DNA from: Salinicoccus sp. UBA3372
GTDB lineage: Bacteria; Bacillota; Bacilli; Staphylococcales; Salinicoccaceae
DNA length: 5,112 nucleotides
NCBI GenBank assembly: GCA_002360325.1
Contig: DEQG01000055.1
Location: forward strand, 7,239-12,350
Direction: 5' to 3'
A program made the translations under genes and the position numbers. Each line of letters begins with the position of its first letter. Positions within the stretch are counted from its first letter, which is position 1. This document shows positions 1 to 5,112 of this stretch, one piece after another. Under the pieces are notes generated by a model. It did no database searches and was not told the DNA's origin. It worked only from the letters and a program-made list of their open reading frames with translations.

Positions 1-24
1 ACAGAATTCAGTCTCATTAATGTC

Positions 25-44
25 ACCGATGCAAGGTAATCGGT
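25..44. repeat. Short inverted repeat upstream of miaB
   Basis: ACCGAT (25-30) and ATCGGT (39-44) are perfect 6-base inverted copies separated by 8 bases. No run of T follows, so it does not look like a complete intrinsic terminator for whatever lies to the left. It could be a weak RNA hairpin or a protein-binding site ahead of the miaB promoter region, or chance. The rest of 1-120 has stops in all three forward frames (first stops at 16-18, 37-39 and 56-58), so at most the last few codons of an upstream gene could be here; I cannot identify one. Confidence 0.35.
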
Positions 45-53
45 CAAATGTAC

Positions 54-89
54 TTTAAATTACAGATGAAAACCTATATACTATATAAA
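54..89 (+). promoter_or_regulatory. Candidate sigma-A promoter(s) for miaB-ricA
   Basis: This AT-rich stretch contains two overlapping housekeeping-type candidates. The first is TTTAAA (54-59, 4 of 6 to the -35 consensus), a 17-base spacer and TATACT (77-82, 5 of 6 to the -10 consensus). The second is TTACAG (60-65), an 18-base spacer and TATAAA (84-89). Either would start RNA about 25-35 bases ahead of the miaB start codon. I read these by eye. AT-rich sequence yields such matches easily, so the element is plausible rather than shown, and transcription from further upstream cannot be excluded. Confidence 0.4.
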
Positions 90-109
90 GATATTTCAAT
101 GGAGTAAAT

Positions 110-113
110 GGGG
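110..113 (+). promoter_or_regulatory. Weak ribosome binding site of miaB
   Basis: GGGG at 110-113 lies 7 bases before ATG 121 and is the only properly spaced purine-rich match. A better core, GGAG at 101-104, is 16 bases away, too far for normal use with ATG 121. No in-frame ATG, GTG or TTG exists between the in-frame stop at 67-69 and ATG 121, so 121 remains the first available start. A three-codon ATG-GGG-TTT-TAA reading frame (108-119) sits between the two. Confidence 0.4.
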
Positions 114-120
114 TTTTAAG

Positions 121-1659
121 ATGAATGAAGAACAGAGATTGGATGCTTCAAAAGTCAAACAGAAAACAGAAGAAAAAGACTACAGCCAATATTTTCAACA
201 TGTCTACCAGCCGCCAAACTTAAGAGATGCGAGAAGACGGGGAAAGACTGAAGTTGAGTATCATAAAGATTTTGAAATTGATGAACGCTTCAAAGGTCTC
301 GGCAAAGGGCGCAAGTTCTATATCAGAACTTACGGCTGCCAGATGAACGTGCATGACACGGAGGTCATCGCCGGCATATTTACGGCACTTGGATATGAGC
401 ATACGGATACGACGGATGATGCAGATGTCATCCTGCTGAACACTTGTGCAATCCGTGAGAATGCAGAGAACAAGGTTTTCAGTGAAATCGGGAACCTGAA
501 ACATGTGAAGCAGAACAACCCGGAAGTTCTGATCGGGGTTTGCGGATGCATGGCTCAGGAAGAATCTGTCGTAAATAAAATTCTGAAATCATATCAGAAC
601 GTCGATATCATTTTCGGTACACATAATATTCACCGTCTGCCGAACATCCTCGATGAGGCTTACATGTCCAAAGAGAAAGTGATTGAAGTGTGGTCCAAAG
701 AGGGCGACGTCATCGAGAACCTGCCGAAAGTCCGTGAAGGCGGAACGAAAGCATGGGTCAACATCATGTACGGCTGCGATAAGTTCTGTACATACTGCAT
801 CGTACCTTTCACACGTGGCAAAGAACGTTCAAGAATGCCGGAAGATATCCTTGAAGAAGTCAGAGACCTTGCGGCAAGAGGCTATCAGGAAATCACGCTG
901 CTCGGCCAGAATGTGAACTCATACGGAAAGGACCTGGATCTGGATTACAGCTACGATCTTGGTGACTTGATGAGCGATGTTTCCAAAACGGATATTCCGC
1001 GCGTGCGCTTTACTACAAGCCACCCTTGGGATTTCACAGACAACCTGATCGATGTGCTTGCGACAGGTGAAAACCTGATGCCGCATATCCATCTGCCTGT
1101 ACAGTCCGGTAACGACGATGTGCTTAAAATCATGGGCAGAAAGTATACGAGGGAAGCCTACCTCGGACTTGTCGGTAAAATAAGAGCGAAAATGCCTGAT
1201 GTGGCACTGACGACGGATATTATCGTCGGCTACCCGAATGAAACCGAGGAACAGTTCCTTGATACGATGTCACTTTATCAGGAAGTCGGATTTGAGCATG
1301 CCTATACGTACATCTACTCGCCGAGAGACGGTACGCCGGCAGCCAAAATGGAAGACAATGTAAGCGACCAGGATAAAAAAGACCGTCTGCAGAGACTGAA
1401 CCGTCTCGTCACGCATTATACACGTGACGCCCTGAGCAAATACCAGGACGCTTATGTGAATGTACTTTGTGAAGGTACAAGTAAGAAGCGTGATGATATA
1501 TACGCAGGCTATACAGATAAGAGCAAGCTTGTGAATTTCACAGCGCCGAGTGATGATGTAATTGGTAAAATAGTAAAAGTAAAAGTTACGGAAACAAGGA
1601 ATTTTTCTCTAATGGGTGAATTTGTAGAAGTGCTTAATGAAGAAAAGGTGGAAGCGTAA
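121..1659 (+). CDS. miaB: tRNA-2-methylthio-N6-dimethylallyladenosine synthase (MiaB)
   Basis: Radical-SAM methylthiotransferase that adds a 2-methylthio group to N6-isopentenyladenosine at position 37 of tRNAs reading UNN codons, giving ms2i6A. This acts in the cytoplasm after MiaA, which is not in the window. At 512 residues it has normal Firmicutes length, including a charged N-terminal extension of about 64 residues. The MTTase (UPF0004) domain starts near residue 65, with presumed auxiliary [4Fe-4S] ligands C73 (TYGCQMN), C109 (NTCAIRE) and C143 (CGCMAQ). The radical-SAM domain spans about 205-435 and holds the CxxxCxxC triad C219, C223 and C226 ([10 protein letters not shown]). A TRAM RNA-binding domain spans about 438-506. 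All cluster cysteines are present and the frame is intact, so the enzyme should be functional. ATG 121 is the first possible start after an in-frame stop at 67-69. The stop codon overlaps the ricA start by one base. Related MtaB and RimO are less likely, given the length, the TYGCQMN motif and the ricA-mutS neighbourhood. Confidence 0.97.
   Translation: MNEEQRLDASKVKQKTEEKDYSQYFQHVYQPPNLRDARRRGKTEVEYHKDFEIDERFKGLGKGRKFYIRTYGCQMNVHDTEVIAGIFTALGYEHTDTTDDADVILLNTCAIRENAENKVFSEIGNLKHVKQNNPEVLIGVCGCMAQEESVVNKILKSYQNVDIIFGTHNIHRLPNILDEAYMSKEKVIEVWSKEGDVIENLPKVREGGTKAWVNIMYGCDKFCTYCIVPFTRGKERSRMPEDILEEVRDLAARGYQEITLLGQNVNSYGKDLDLDYSYDLGDLMSDVSKTDIPRVRFTTSHPWDFTDNLIDVLATGENLMPHIHLPVQSGNDDVLKIMGRKYTREAYLGLVGKIRAKMPDVALTTDIIVGYPNETEEQFLDTMSLYQEVGFEHAYTYIYSPRDGTPAAKMEDNVSDQDKKDRLQRLNRLVTHYTRDALSKYQDAYVNVLCEGTSKKRDDIYAGYTDKSKLVNFTAPSDDVIGKIVKVKVTETRNFSLMGEFVEVLNEEKVEA
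1644..1651 (+). promoter_or_regulatory. Ribosome binding site of ricA inside miaB
   Basis: AAAGGTGG lies within the last codons of miaB, 7 bases before ATG 1659, and matches AAAGGAGG with one difference. It supports the start at 1659, which shares its A with the miaB stop (TAATG). This arrangement favours translational coupling, so RicA output should follow MiaB translation. Confidence 0.75.
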
Positions 1660-2090
1660 TGTATACAAAGCAGGAAATAGTTGAAGAAGCGAAAAAGTTG
1701 GGCAAGATGATGGCTGAAACGGAACAGGTTGAATTTTTCAAAAAGGCGGAAGCGAAAATTCATGAAAATAAAGACGTCCGTGAAGGCATGGCGAGCTTGA
1801 AGAGTTTGCAGAAGCAATCAGTCAACTTCCAGAACTACGGTAAGGAACGTGCCTATCAGATGACGGAAGAGAAGATCAGGAAAATCCAGGAAGAACTGGA
1901 TGAAATGCCGATTGTGGAACAGTTCAAAGATTCCCAGCGCCAGATGAACGAACTGCTGCAGCTCGTATCACATGCAATCAGCAGAACTGTCACTGAAGAA
2001 GTGATCACGTCAACAGGCGGAGACCTTCTGATGGGTGAAACGGGAGCGGCAATGAAAAACAGACCGAATCAGAACCCGGAAGAACTATAA
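1659..2090 (+). CDS. ricA: RicA (YmcA), RNase Y specificity factor, YlbF/YmcA family
   Basis: Small helical protein of the Com_YlbF family. In Bacillus subtilis, RicA (YmcA) forms the Ric or Y-complex with RicF (YlbF) and RicT (YaaT). The complex works with RNase Y in maturing operon mRNAs and affects competence, biofilm and sporulation; a similar RNase Y role is reported in Staphylococcus aureus. The 143 residues equal the usual length. Diagnostic stretches are the N-terminal KQEIVEEAKKLGKMM, an FFKKAEAKI segment near residues 28-36, a charged helical middle (about 45-90), RDSQ-like KDSQRQMNELLQLVSHAIS, and the conserved STGGDLLMGETG at 118-129. The last 14 residues are polar and look unstructured. 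There is no cysteine anywhere in the protein, although the B. subtilis complex carries 4Fe-4S clusters and, as I recall, its RicA has a C-terminal cysteine. It overlaps miaB by one base, and a strong terminator follows 17 bases after its stop. Confidence 0.93.
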   Translation: MYTKQEIVEEAKKLGKMMAETEQVEFFKKAEAKIHENKDVREGMASLKSLQKQSVNFQNYGKERAYQMTEEKIRKIQEELDEMPIVEQFKDSQRQMNELLQLVSHAISRTVTEEVITSTGGDLLMGETGAAMKNRPNQNPEEL

Positions 2091-2106
2091 TTAACATTTC
2101 AAAGGC

Positions 2107-2142
2107 AGCTGTACATCTTTCATTGATGTACGGCTTTTTTTT
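2107..2142 (+). terminator. Intrinsic terminator after miaB-ricA
   Basis: AGCTGTACATC (2107-2117) pairs with GATGTACGGCT (2125-2135) to give an 11-base-pair stem with one G-U pair and a 7-base loop (TTTCATT). The stem runs straight into eight T residues (2135-2142). This is a textbook Rho-independent terminator closing the miaB-ricA unit. It ends only 24 bases before the thiW start codon. Downstream thiW must therefore either use read-through or a promoter squeezed into or around this hairpin. Confidence 0.92.
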
Positions 2143-2152
2143 ATTTAAGGAA

Positions 2153-2159
2153 AGAGGAG
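2153..2159 (+). promoter_or_regulatory. Ribosome binding site of thiW
   Basis: AGAGGAG lies 7 bases before ATG 2167 and contains the GAGGAG-type core expected of a strong Firmicutes site. Another ATG at 2160 overlaps the end of this site and is in a different frame, so 2167 is the start that fits both spacing and the protein family. Confidence 0.8.
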
Positions 2160-2166
2160 ATGCACT

Positions 2167-2652
2167 ATGACAAGAAAACTGACGTTGACAAGCATACTCG
2201 TTGCACTGAATGTCGTCCTCGGAATGATAGTGACCATCCCGCTCGGAGCGATACGGGCGGCGCCGGTACAGCATCTTATAAATGTGCTCGGGGCGGTACT
2301 TACCGGCCCGTGGGTCGTGCTGCAGGCATTTGTATCATCGACGATCCGTATACTGATGGGGACAGGCACGCCGTTTGCATATCCCGGGAGCATGGCGGGT
2401 GCACTTCTTGCATGGCTGATGTACAGGCAGTTCAAAAAGCTGCACTATGCAGCACTTGGTGAAGTTGCAGGCACGGGGATCATCGGGGCGCTGATGACAT
2501 ACCCGCTCATATTGGTGATTGGGCTTGAAGGAGACTTCTTCTTTGTACTGGCACCGGCGTTTATTGTCAGCAGTCTGCTCGGTGCCGTTTTATCATGGTT
2601 CATACTGACGCAGCTGGAAAAACGGAATGTTCTTCATAAAATGCAGGATTAA
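2167..2652 (+). CDS. thiW: ThiW-family ECF transporter S component (predicted thiamin-precursor uptake)
   Basis: Predicted integral membrane substrate-binding subunit of an energy-coupling factor transporter. The family is proposed, mainly from gene context and riboswitch association, to import the thiazole moiety of thiamin. It would need the shared EcfA-EcfA'-EcfT module, encoded elsewhere. The 161 residues match family length. About five hydrophobic segments are visible: roughly 9-28, 36-60, 68-86, 95-118 and 122-149. Family-like landmarks are RAAPVQHLINVLGAVLTGP (30-48), RILMGTG (61-67), FAYPGSMAGALL (70-81), the YR at 86-87, and LGEVAGTGIIGALMTYP (97-113). A basic start (TRKLT) and a charged end flank the membrane part. 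It sits between ricA and mutS with no thi gene nearby and no TPP riboswitch in the leader, which is atypical. G+C by my count is about 52%, somewhat above its neighbours, probably from Ala/Gly-rich membrane codons. Family assignment is strong; the substrate is inferred. Confidence 0.86.
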   Translation: MTRKLTLTSILVALNVVLGMIVTIPLGAIRAAPVQHLINVLGAVLTGPWVVLQAFVSSTIRILMGTGTPFAYPGSMAGALLAWLMYRQFKKLHYAALGEVAGTGIIGALMTYPLILVIGLEGDFFFVLAPAFIVSSLLGAVLSWFILTQLEKRNVLHKMQD

Positions 2653-2656
2653 TCCT
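2645..2656. repeat. 12-bp palindrome over the thiW stop codon
   Basis: AGGATTAATCCT is a perfect 12-base palindrome that contains the thiW TAA (2650-2652) and ends 6 bases before the candidate -35 of the mutS promoter. As RNA it would form at best a 4-base-pair stem, followed by a T-rich but interrupted tract, so it is a poor terminator. A dimeric regulator site is possible but nothing else supports it. Confidence 0.3.
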
Positions 2657-2662
2657 TATTTC

Positions 2663-2692
2663 TTCAATCACAACTTTGAATGATGATATAAT
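2663..2692 (+). promoter_or_regulatory. Extended -10 promoter of mutS
   Basis: A perfect TATAAT (2687-2692) is preceded by TGA (2684-2686), forming a TGnTATAAT extended -10 element. The -35 is weak: TTCAAT at 2663-2668 with an 18-base spacer, 3 of 6 matches. Extended -10 promoters tolerate a poor -35. Transcription would begin near 2699, giving a leader of about 29 bases. This lets mutS, and probably the mutL expected beyond the window, be transcribed independently of miaB-ricA and thiW. Confidence 0.75.
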
Positions 2693-2715
2693 TAAAGAGA
2701 TAAAATTATTAATTT

Positions 2716-2722
2716 GGAAGTG
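2716..2722 (+). promoter_or_regulatory. Ribosome binding site of mutS
   Basis: GGAAGTG differs by one base from GGAGGTG and lies 5 bases before ATG 2728. It supports that start over the in-frame ATGs at 2749 and 2752, which have no comparable site and would cut into the conserved N-terminal TPMMKQY segment. Confidence 0.65.
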
Positions 2723-2727
2723 TTATT

Positions 2728-5112
2728 ATGGCCGCGTCAACAACGCCGATGATGAAACAATATCTATCTATTAAAGATGAGCACCCGGATGCTCTGTTAT
2801 TTTTCAGACTGGGTGATTTTTATGAATTATTTTATGATGATGCAATCACAGCGAGTAAAGTGCTCGAAATCACGCTGACTGCACGGGATAAAAAGAAAGA
2901 TCCGATACCGATGTGCGGTGTCCCGCATCATTCTTCAAGAAACTATATAGAAAAACTGATTGAAAATGGTTTTAAAGTCGCCATCTGTGAACAGATGGAA
3001 GACCCGAGGGAAGTCAAAGGGATGGTCAAGCGGGCGGTGGTGAGGGTCATCACTCCCGGCACACTGATCGATGACTTCGGCATGGATGACGGCAGAAACA
3101 ACTATCTGCTTGCGCTGCACACTGACGGTCACTTTTACAGCGCGGGCTATGCCGACATTTCAACGGGTGAACTGTATTCATTCCAAACAGCCGACGAAAA
3201 CGAAATGAAAAATGAAGTGGAGAGGATCGGACCTTCGGAACTTGTAGTCGATAAGGACAGCGAACCGTTAATTGAATTCATATATAACGATCCCCCGCTA
3301 TACACCGTCTATGAAAACGTGCAGGAATATGATGTGGAAAAGGAAGATAATGTCGACGAAGATGACGTCATCAATCTTCTTTTGTCATATATTACTGCTA
3401 ATAATATGAAGAGTCTGATGCACTTCAGACCCGTCAAAAAGCATAATATCAGCGGAGCGATGCAGTTGAGCAGCACAGCGATTTCGAACCTGGAACTGCT
3501 CAGCAATATTCAGACGAAAAAAGAGAAGGGCTCATTGTTCTGGTATTTGAACCGCACAGAAACCCCGATGGGGAAAAGGAAACTCAGGTCATGGATAGAA
3601 CGGCCGCTGATGAACGTCACTCAAATCAAAGCAAGACATGATGTGGTCAATATCTTTCTGGATAATTTCATTGAAAGGGCAGACCTGATCAAACTGCTGA
3701 ATCAGGTATACGACATCGAACGTCTCGTCGGCCGGCTCAGCTTTGGCAACATCGATGCGAAAGACCTGGTGCAGATCAGGGACTCACTGGAAGGCCTGCC
3801 TGAAATCAAAAGGATACTTTCAGTTCTGGACCTGCTCGACTTCCGTATCTTCAACGACTTTGATGCACTTGAAGATGTCTTTCACATTTTAAATGACAGT
3901 CTGCTGGATCCGCCGCCGAAAACTGTGCGTGACGGTAATATATTCAAATCGGAATATAATGAAAAGCTGTCCGGGCTCAGATATATACAGGATAATGCGA
4001 GAAGCTACCTGAATGAATATCTGGAAGCTGAAAGAGAACGGACCGGCATTAAAAATATCAAGATCGGTTTCAATAAGGTATTCGGCTATTTCATCGAAAT
4101 ATCGAAAGTGAATGCGATGAATTTTGATGCCGAAAAATTCGAATACAGCCGCAAGCAGACATTGACGAACGCGGAACGTTTCATCACTCCGGAACTCAAG
4201 GAGATGGAGACGAAAATACTGACGGCCGAAGACGAGAGCATCGTTTTGGAATACCGTCTGTTCACTGAACTGCGGACGCAGATGGAAGGTTATATCGAAC
4301 GGCTCCAAATGACTGCAGAAATGATTTCATCACTGGACTGCCTGCTGTCATATGCGGAAGTGTCAAACACATACCGTCTCACTGAACCGGATTTCAACCA
4401 GGATAAGTTCGAGATTGAGGAGGGCAGACATCCCGTCGTTGAAAAGGTCATCGGAGAAAATACTTATGTACCAAACGACCTGCAAATGAATCGGGAAGAC
4501 TTCATGTATTTGATTACCGGTCCGAACATGTCAGGTAAAAGTACTTATATGAGACAGGTTGCCATCATCAGCATCATGGCCCAGATGGGCATGTTCGTAC
4601 CGGCAAAAAGTGCCACACTGCCGGTATTTGATGCAATATTTACGAGAATCGGAGCAAGTGACGATCTGTCCAGCGGTAAATCGACATTCATGATTGAAAT
4701 GATGGAAGCGAATGATGCTTTAAGAAAAGCGACGGAGAACAGTCTGTTGATATTCGATGAAATTGGCCGCGGGACGTCGACCTATGACGGCATGGCGCTA
4801 GCTGAGAGCATGCTGGTGTATATCCATAACTTCATCGGTGCGAAGACTTTATTTTCCACACATTACCATGAACTGACGAAGCTGGATTCAGAACTCGACG
4901 GTCTGTCAAACTATCATGTAAAAGCCACTGAATATGACGGTAAACTTGTCTTCCTTCATAAAGTCAAACCGGGCGCTGTGGAAAAAAGTTACGGAATCCA
5001 TGTGGCACGGCTCGCAGAACTGCCGGAGGAAGTGACTTCATATGCAAGAGAGAAGCTGGCCACACTCGAATCCGGCAGAAGTGCCTCAGGCCGGGCCGAT
5101 AATTATCAGCTG
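2728..5112 (+). CDS. mutS: DNA mismatch repair protein MutS, 3' end outside the window
   Basis: Mismatch-recognition ATPase that binds mispairs and small loops as a dimer and recruits MutL. The first 795 residues are present with an open frame to the last base; the family is usually about 850-870 residues, so the tail is missing, including any beta-clamp-binding and tetramer region. The mismatch-binding domain (about 1-115) carries the Phe-x-Glu motif F31-Y32-E33 in RLGDFYELFYDDA, then PMCGVPHHS and ICEQMEDP. A connector with an acidic patch (about 200-213) follows, then core and clamp domains with GFNKVFGYFIEIS (447-459) and KQTLTNAERFITPELKE (476-492). The ATPase has Walker A GPNMSGKST (598-606), a signature loop DDLSSGKSTFM with K651 where Gln or Arg is common, Walker B LLIFDEIGRGTSTYDG (673-688), and FSTHYHEL with H712. 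It appears fully functional as far as visible. It has its own promoter; mutL is expected next. Confidence 0.98.
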   Translation, partial: MAASTTPMMKQYLSIKDEHPDALLFFRLGDFYELFYDDAITASKVLEITLTARDKKKDPIPMCGVPHHSSRNYIEKLIENGFKVAICEQMEDPREVKGMVKRAVVRVITPGTLIDDFGMDDGRNNYLLALHTDGHFYSAGYADISTGELYSFQTADENEMKNEVERIGPSELVVDKDSEPLIEFIYNDPPLYTVYENVQEYDVEKEDNVDEDDVINLLLSYITANNMKSLMHFRPVKKHNISGAMQLSSTAISNLELLSNIQTKKEKGSLFWYLNRTETPMGKRKLRSWIERPLMNVTQIKARHDVVNIFLDNFIERADLIKLLNQVYDIERLVGRLSFGNIDAKDLVQIRDSLEGLPEIKRILSVLDLLDFRIFNDFDALEDVFHILNDSLLDPPPKTVRDGNIFKSEYNEKLSGLRYIQDNARSYLNEYLEAERERTGIKNIKIGFNKVFGYFIEISKVNAMNFDAEKFEYSRKQTLTNAERFITPELKEMETKILTAEDESIVLEYRLFTELRTQMEGYIERLQMTAEMISSLDCLLSYAEVSNTYRLTEPDFNQDKFEIEEGRHPVVEKVIGENTYVPNDLQMNREDFMYLITGPNMSGKSTYMRQVAIISIMAQMGMFVPAKSATLPVFDAIFTRIGASDDLSSGKSTFMIEMMEANDALRKATENSLLIFDEIGRGTSTYDGMALAESMLVYIHNFIGAKTLFSTHYHELTKLDSELDGLSNYHVKATEYDGKLVFLHKVKPGAVEKSYGIHVARLAELPEEVTSYAREKLATLESGRSASGRADNYQL

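Noticed and set aside
220..504. Antisense open frames inside miaB (220-504, 330-551, 951-1133)
   Set aside because: They lie wholly opposite a strongly conserved gene, have no recognisable protein features, and are expected as shadows.
2026..2045. CTGATGGGTGAAACG inside ricA as part of a TPP riboswitch
   Set aside because: It resembles one riboswitch core by chance but encodes the conserved LLMGET motif of RicA, and the partner CTGAGA core is absent.
2086..2091. Perfect TATAAT at the end of ricA as a thiW promoter
   Set aside because: No usable -35 lies 16-18 bases upstream, the sequence is formed by the last ricA codons and stop, and a transcript from it would still meet the terminator at 2107-2142.
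2160..2462. A 100-codon + strand reading frame starting at ATG 2160 and overlapping thiW
   Set aside because: Its start overlaps the thiW ribosome binding site. The product is Cys/Arg/Gly-rich with no family resemblance, whereas the 2167 frame gives a clear ThiW membrane protein.
2703..2715. AAATT-ATT-AATTT inverted repeat just before the mutS ribosome binding site
   Set aside because: It is a 5-base-pair all-A/T stem with a 3-base loop in AT-rich sequence, too unstable to propose as a regulatory hairpin.
3889..4308. A 139-codon antisense frame inside mutS
   Set aside because: It is long but lies opposite the conserved clamp region. It is rich in Phe, Ile and Arg, as expected of a complement of Glu/Asp/Asn-rich coding sequence, and it has no family match I know.
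1..5112. Search for CRISPR arrays, insertion sequences, tRNA or rRNA genes, toxin-antitoxin pairs and phage genes
   Set aside because: I saw no direct-repeat array, terminal inverted repeats with a transposase, cloverleaf-like segment or accessory gene; almost all bases are explained by four housekeeping-type genes and their control regions.

Overview
The window reads as ordinary chromosomal DNA from a low-to-mid G+C Firmicute, most likely a member of the Staphylococcaceae. The MiaB and MutS proteins resemble staphylococcal versions as I remember them, for example TPMMKQYL at the MutS start and YPNET in MiaB. The coding regions look nearer 45-50% G+C by eye than the low 30s of Staphylococcus proper. 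A halotolerant relative such as Salinicoccus or Jeotgalicoccus is therefore a plausible but unproven source. All genes lie on the + strand.

Layout: bases 1-120 hold no identifiable gene, only a short inverted repeat and an AT-rich stretch that looks like a promoter. Bases 121-2090 are a tight two-gene unit. It consists of miaB (tRNA methylthiotransferase) and ricA/ymcA (a subunit of the Ric/Y-complex that steers RNase Y), overlapping by one base as TAATG and closed by a strong intrinsic terminator at 2107-2142. Bases 2167-2652 encode a ThiW-type membrane protein, the predicted substrate-binding subunit of an ECF vitamin transporter for a thiamin precursor. A 75-base gap then carries an extended -10 promoter. 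From 2728 the window is filled by mutS, the DNA mismatch sensor, which runs off the right edge after 795 codons with no stop.

The miaB-ricA-...-mutS order is the conserved Firmicutes arrangement; from memory, Bacillus subtilis has cotE between ymcA and mutS. Here that slot holds a thiW-like gene instead, with no TPP riboswitch in front of it. The genes do not form one pathway: tRNA modification, mRNA processing, vitamin uptake and DNA repair sit side by side. The terminator and the second promoter suggest at least two transcription units.

I found no new defence, mobile or RNA system. The points worth a second look are modest: the ThiW location and its unclear promoter, a RicA with no cysteine at all, a 12-bp palindrome over the thiW stop codon, and small features in the leader regions.
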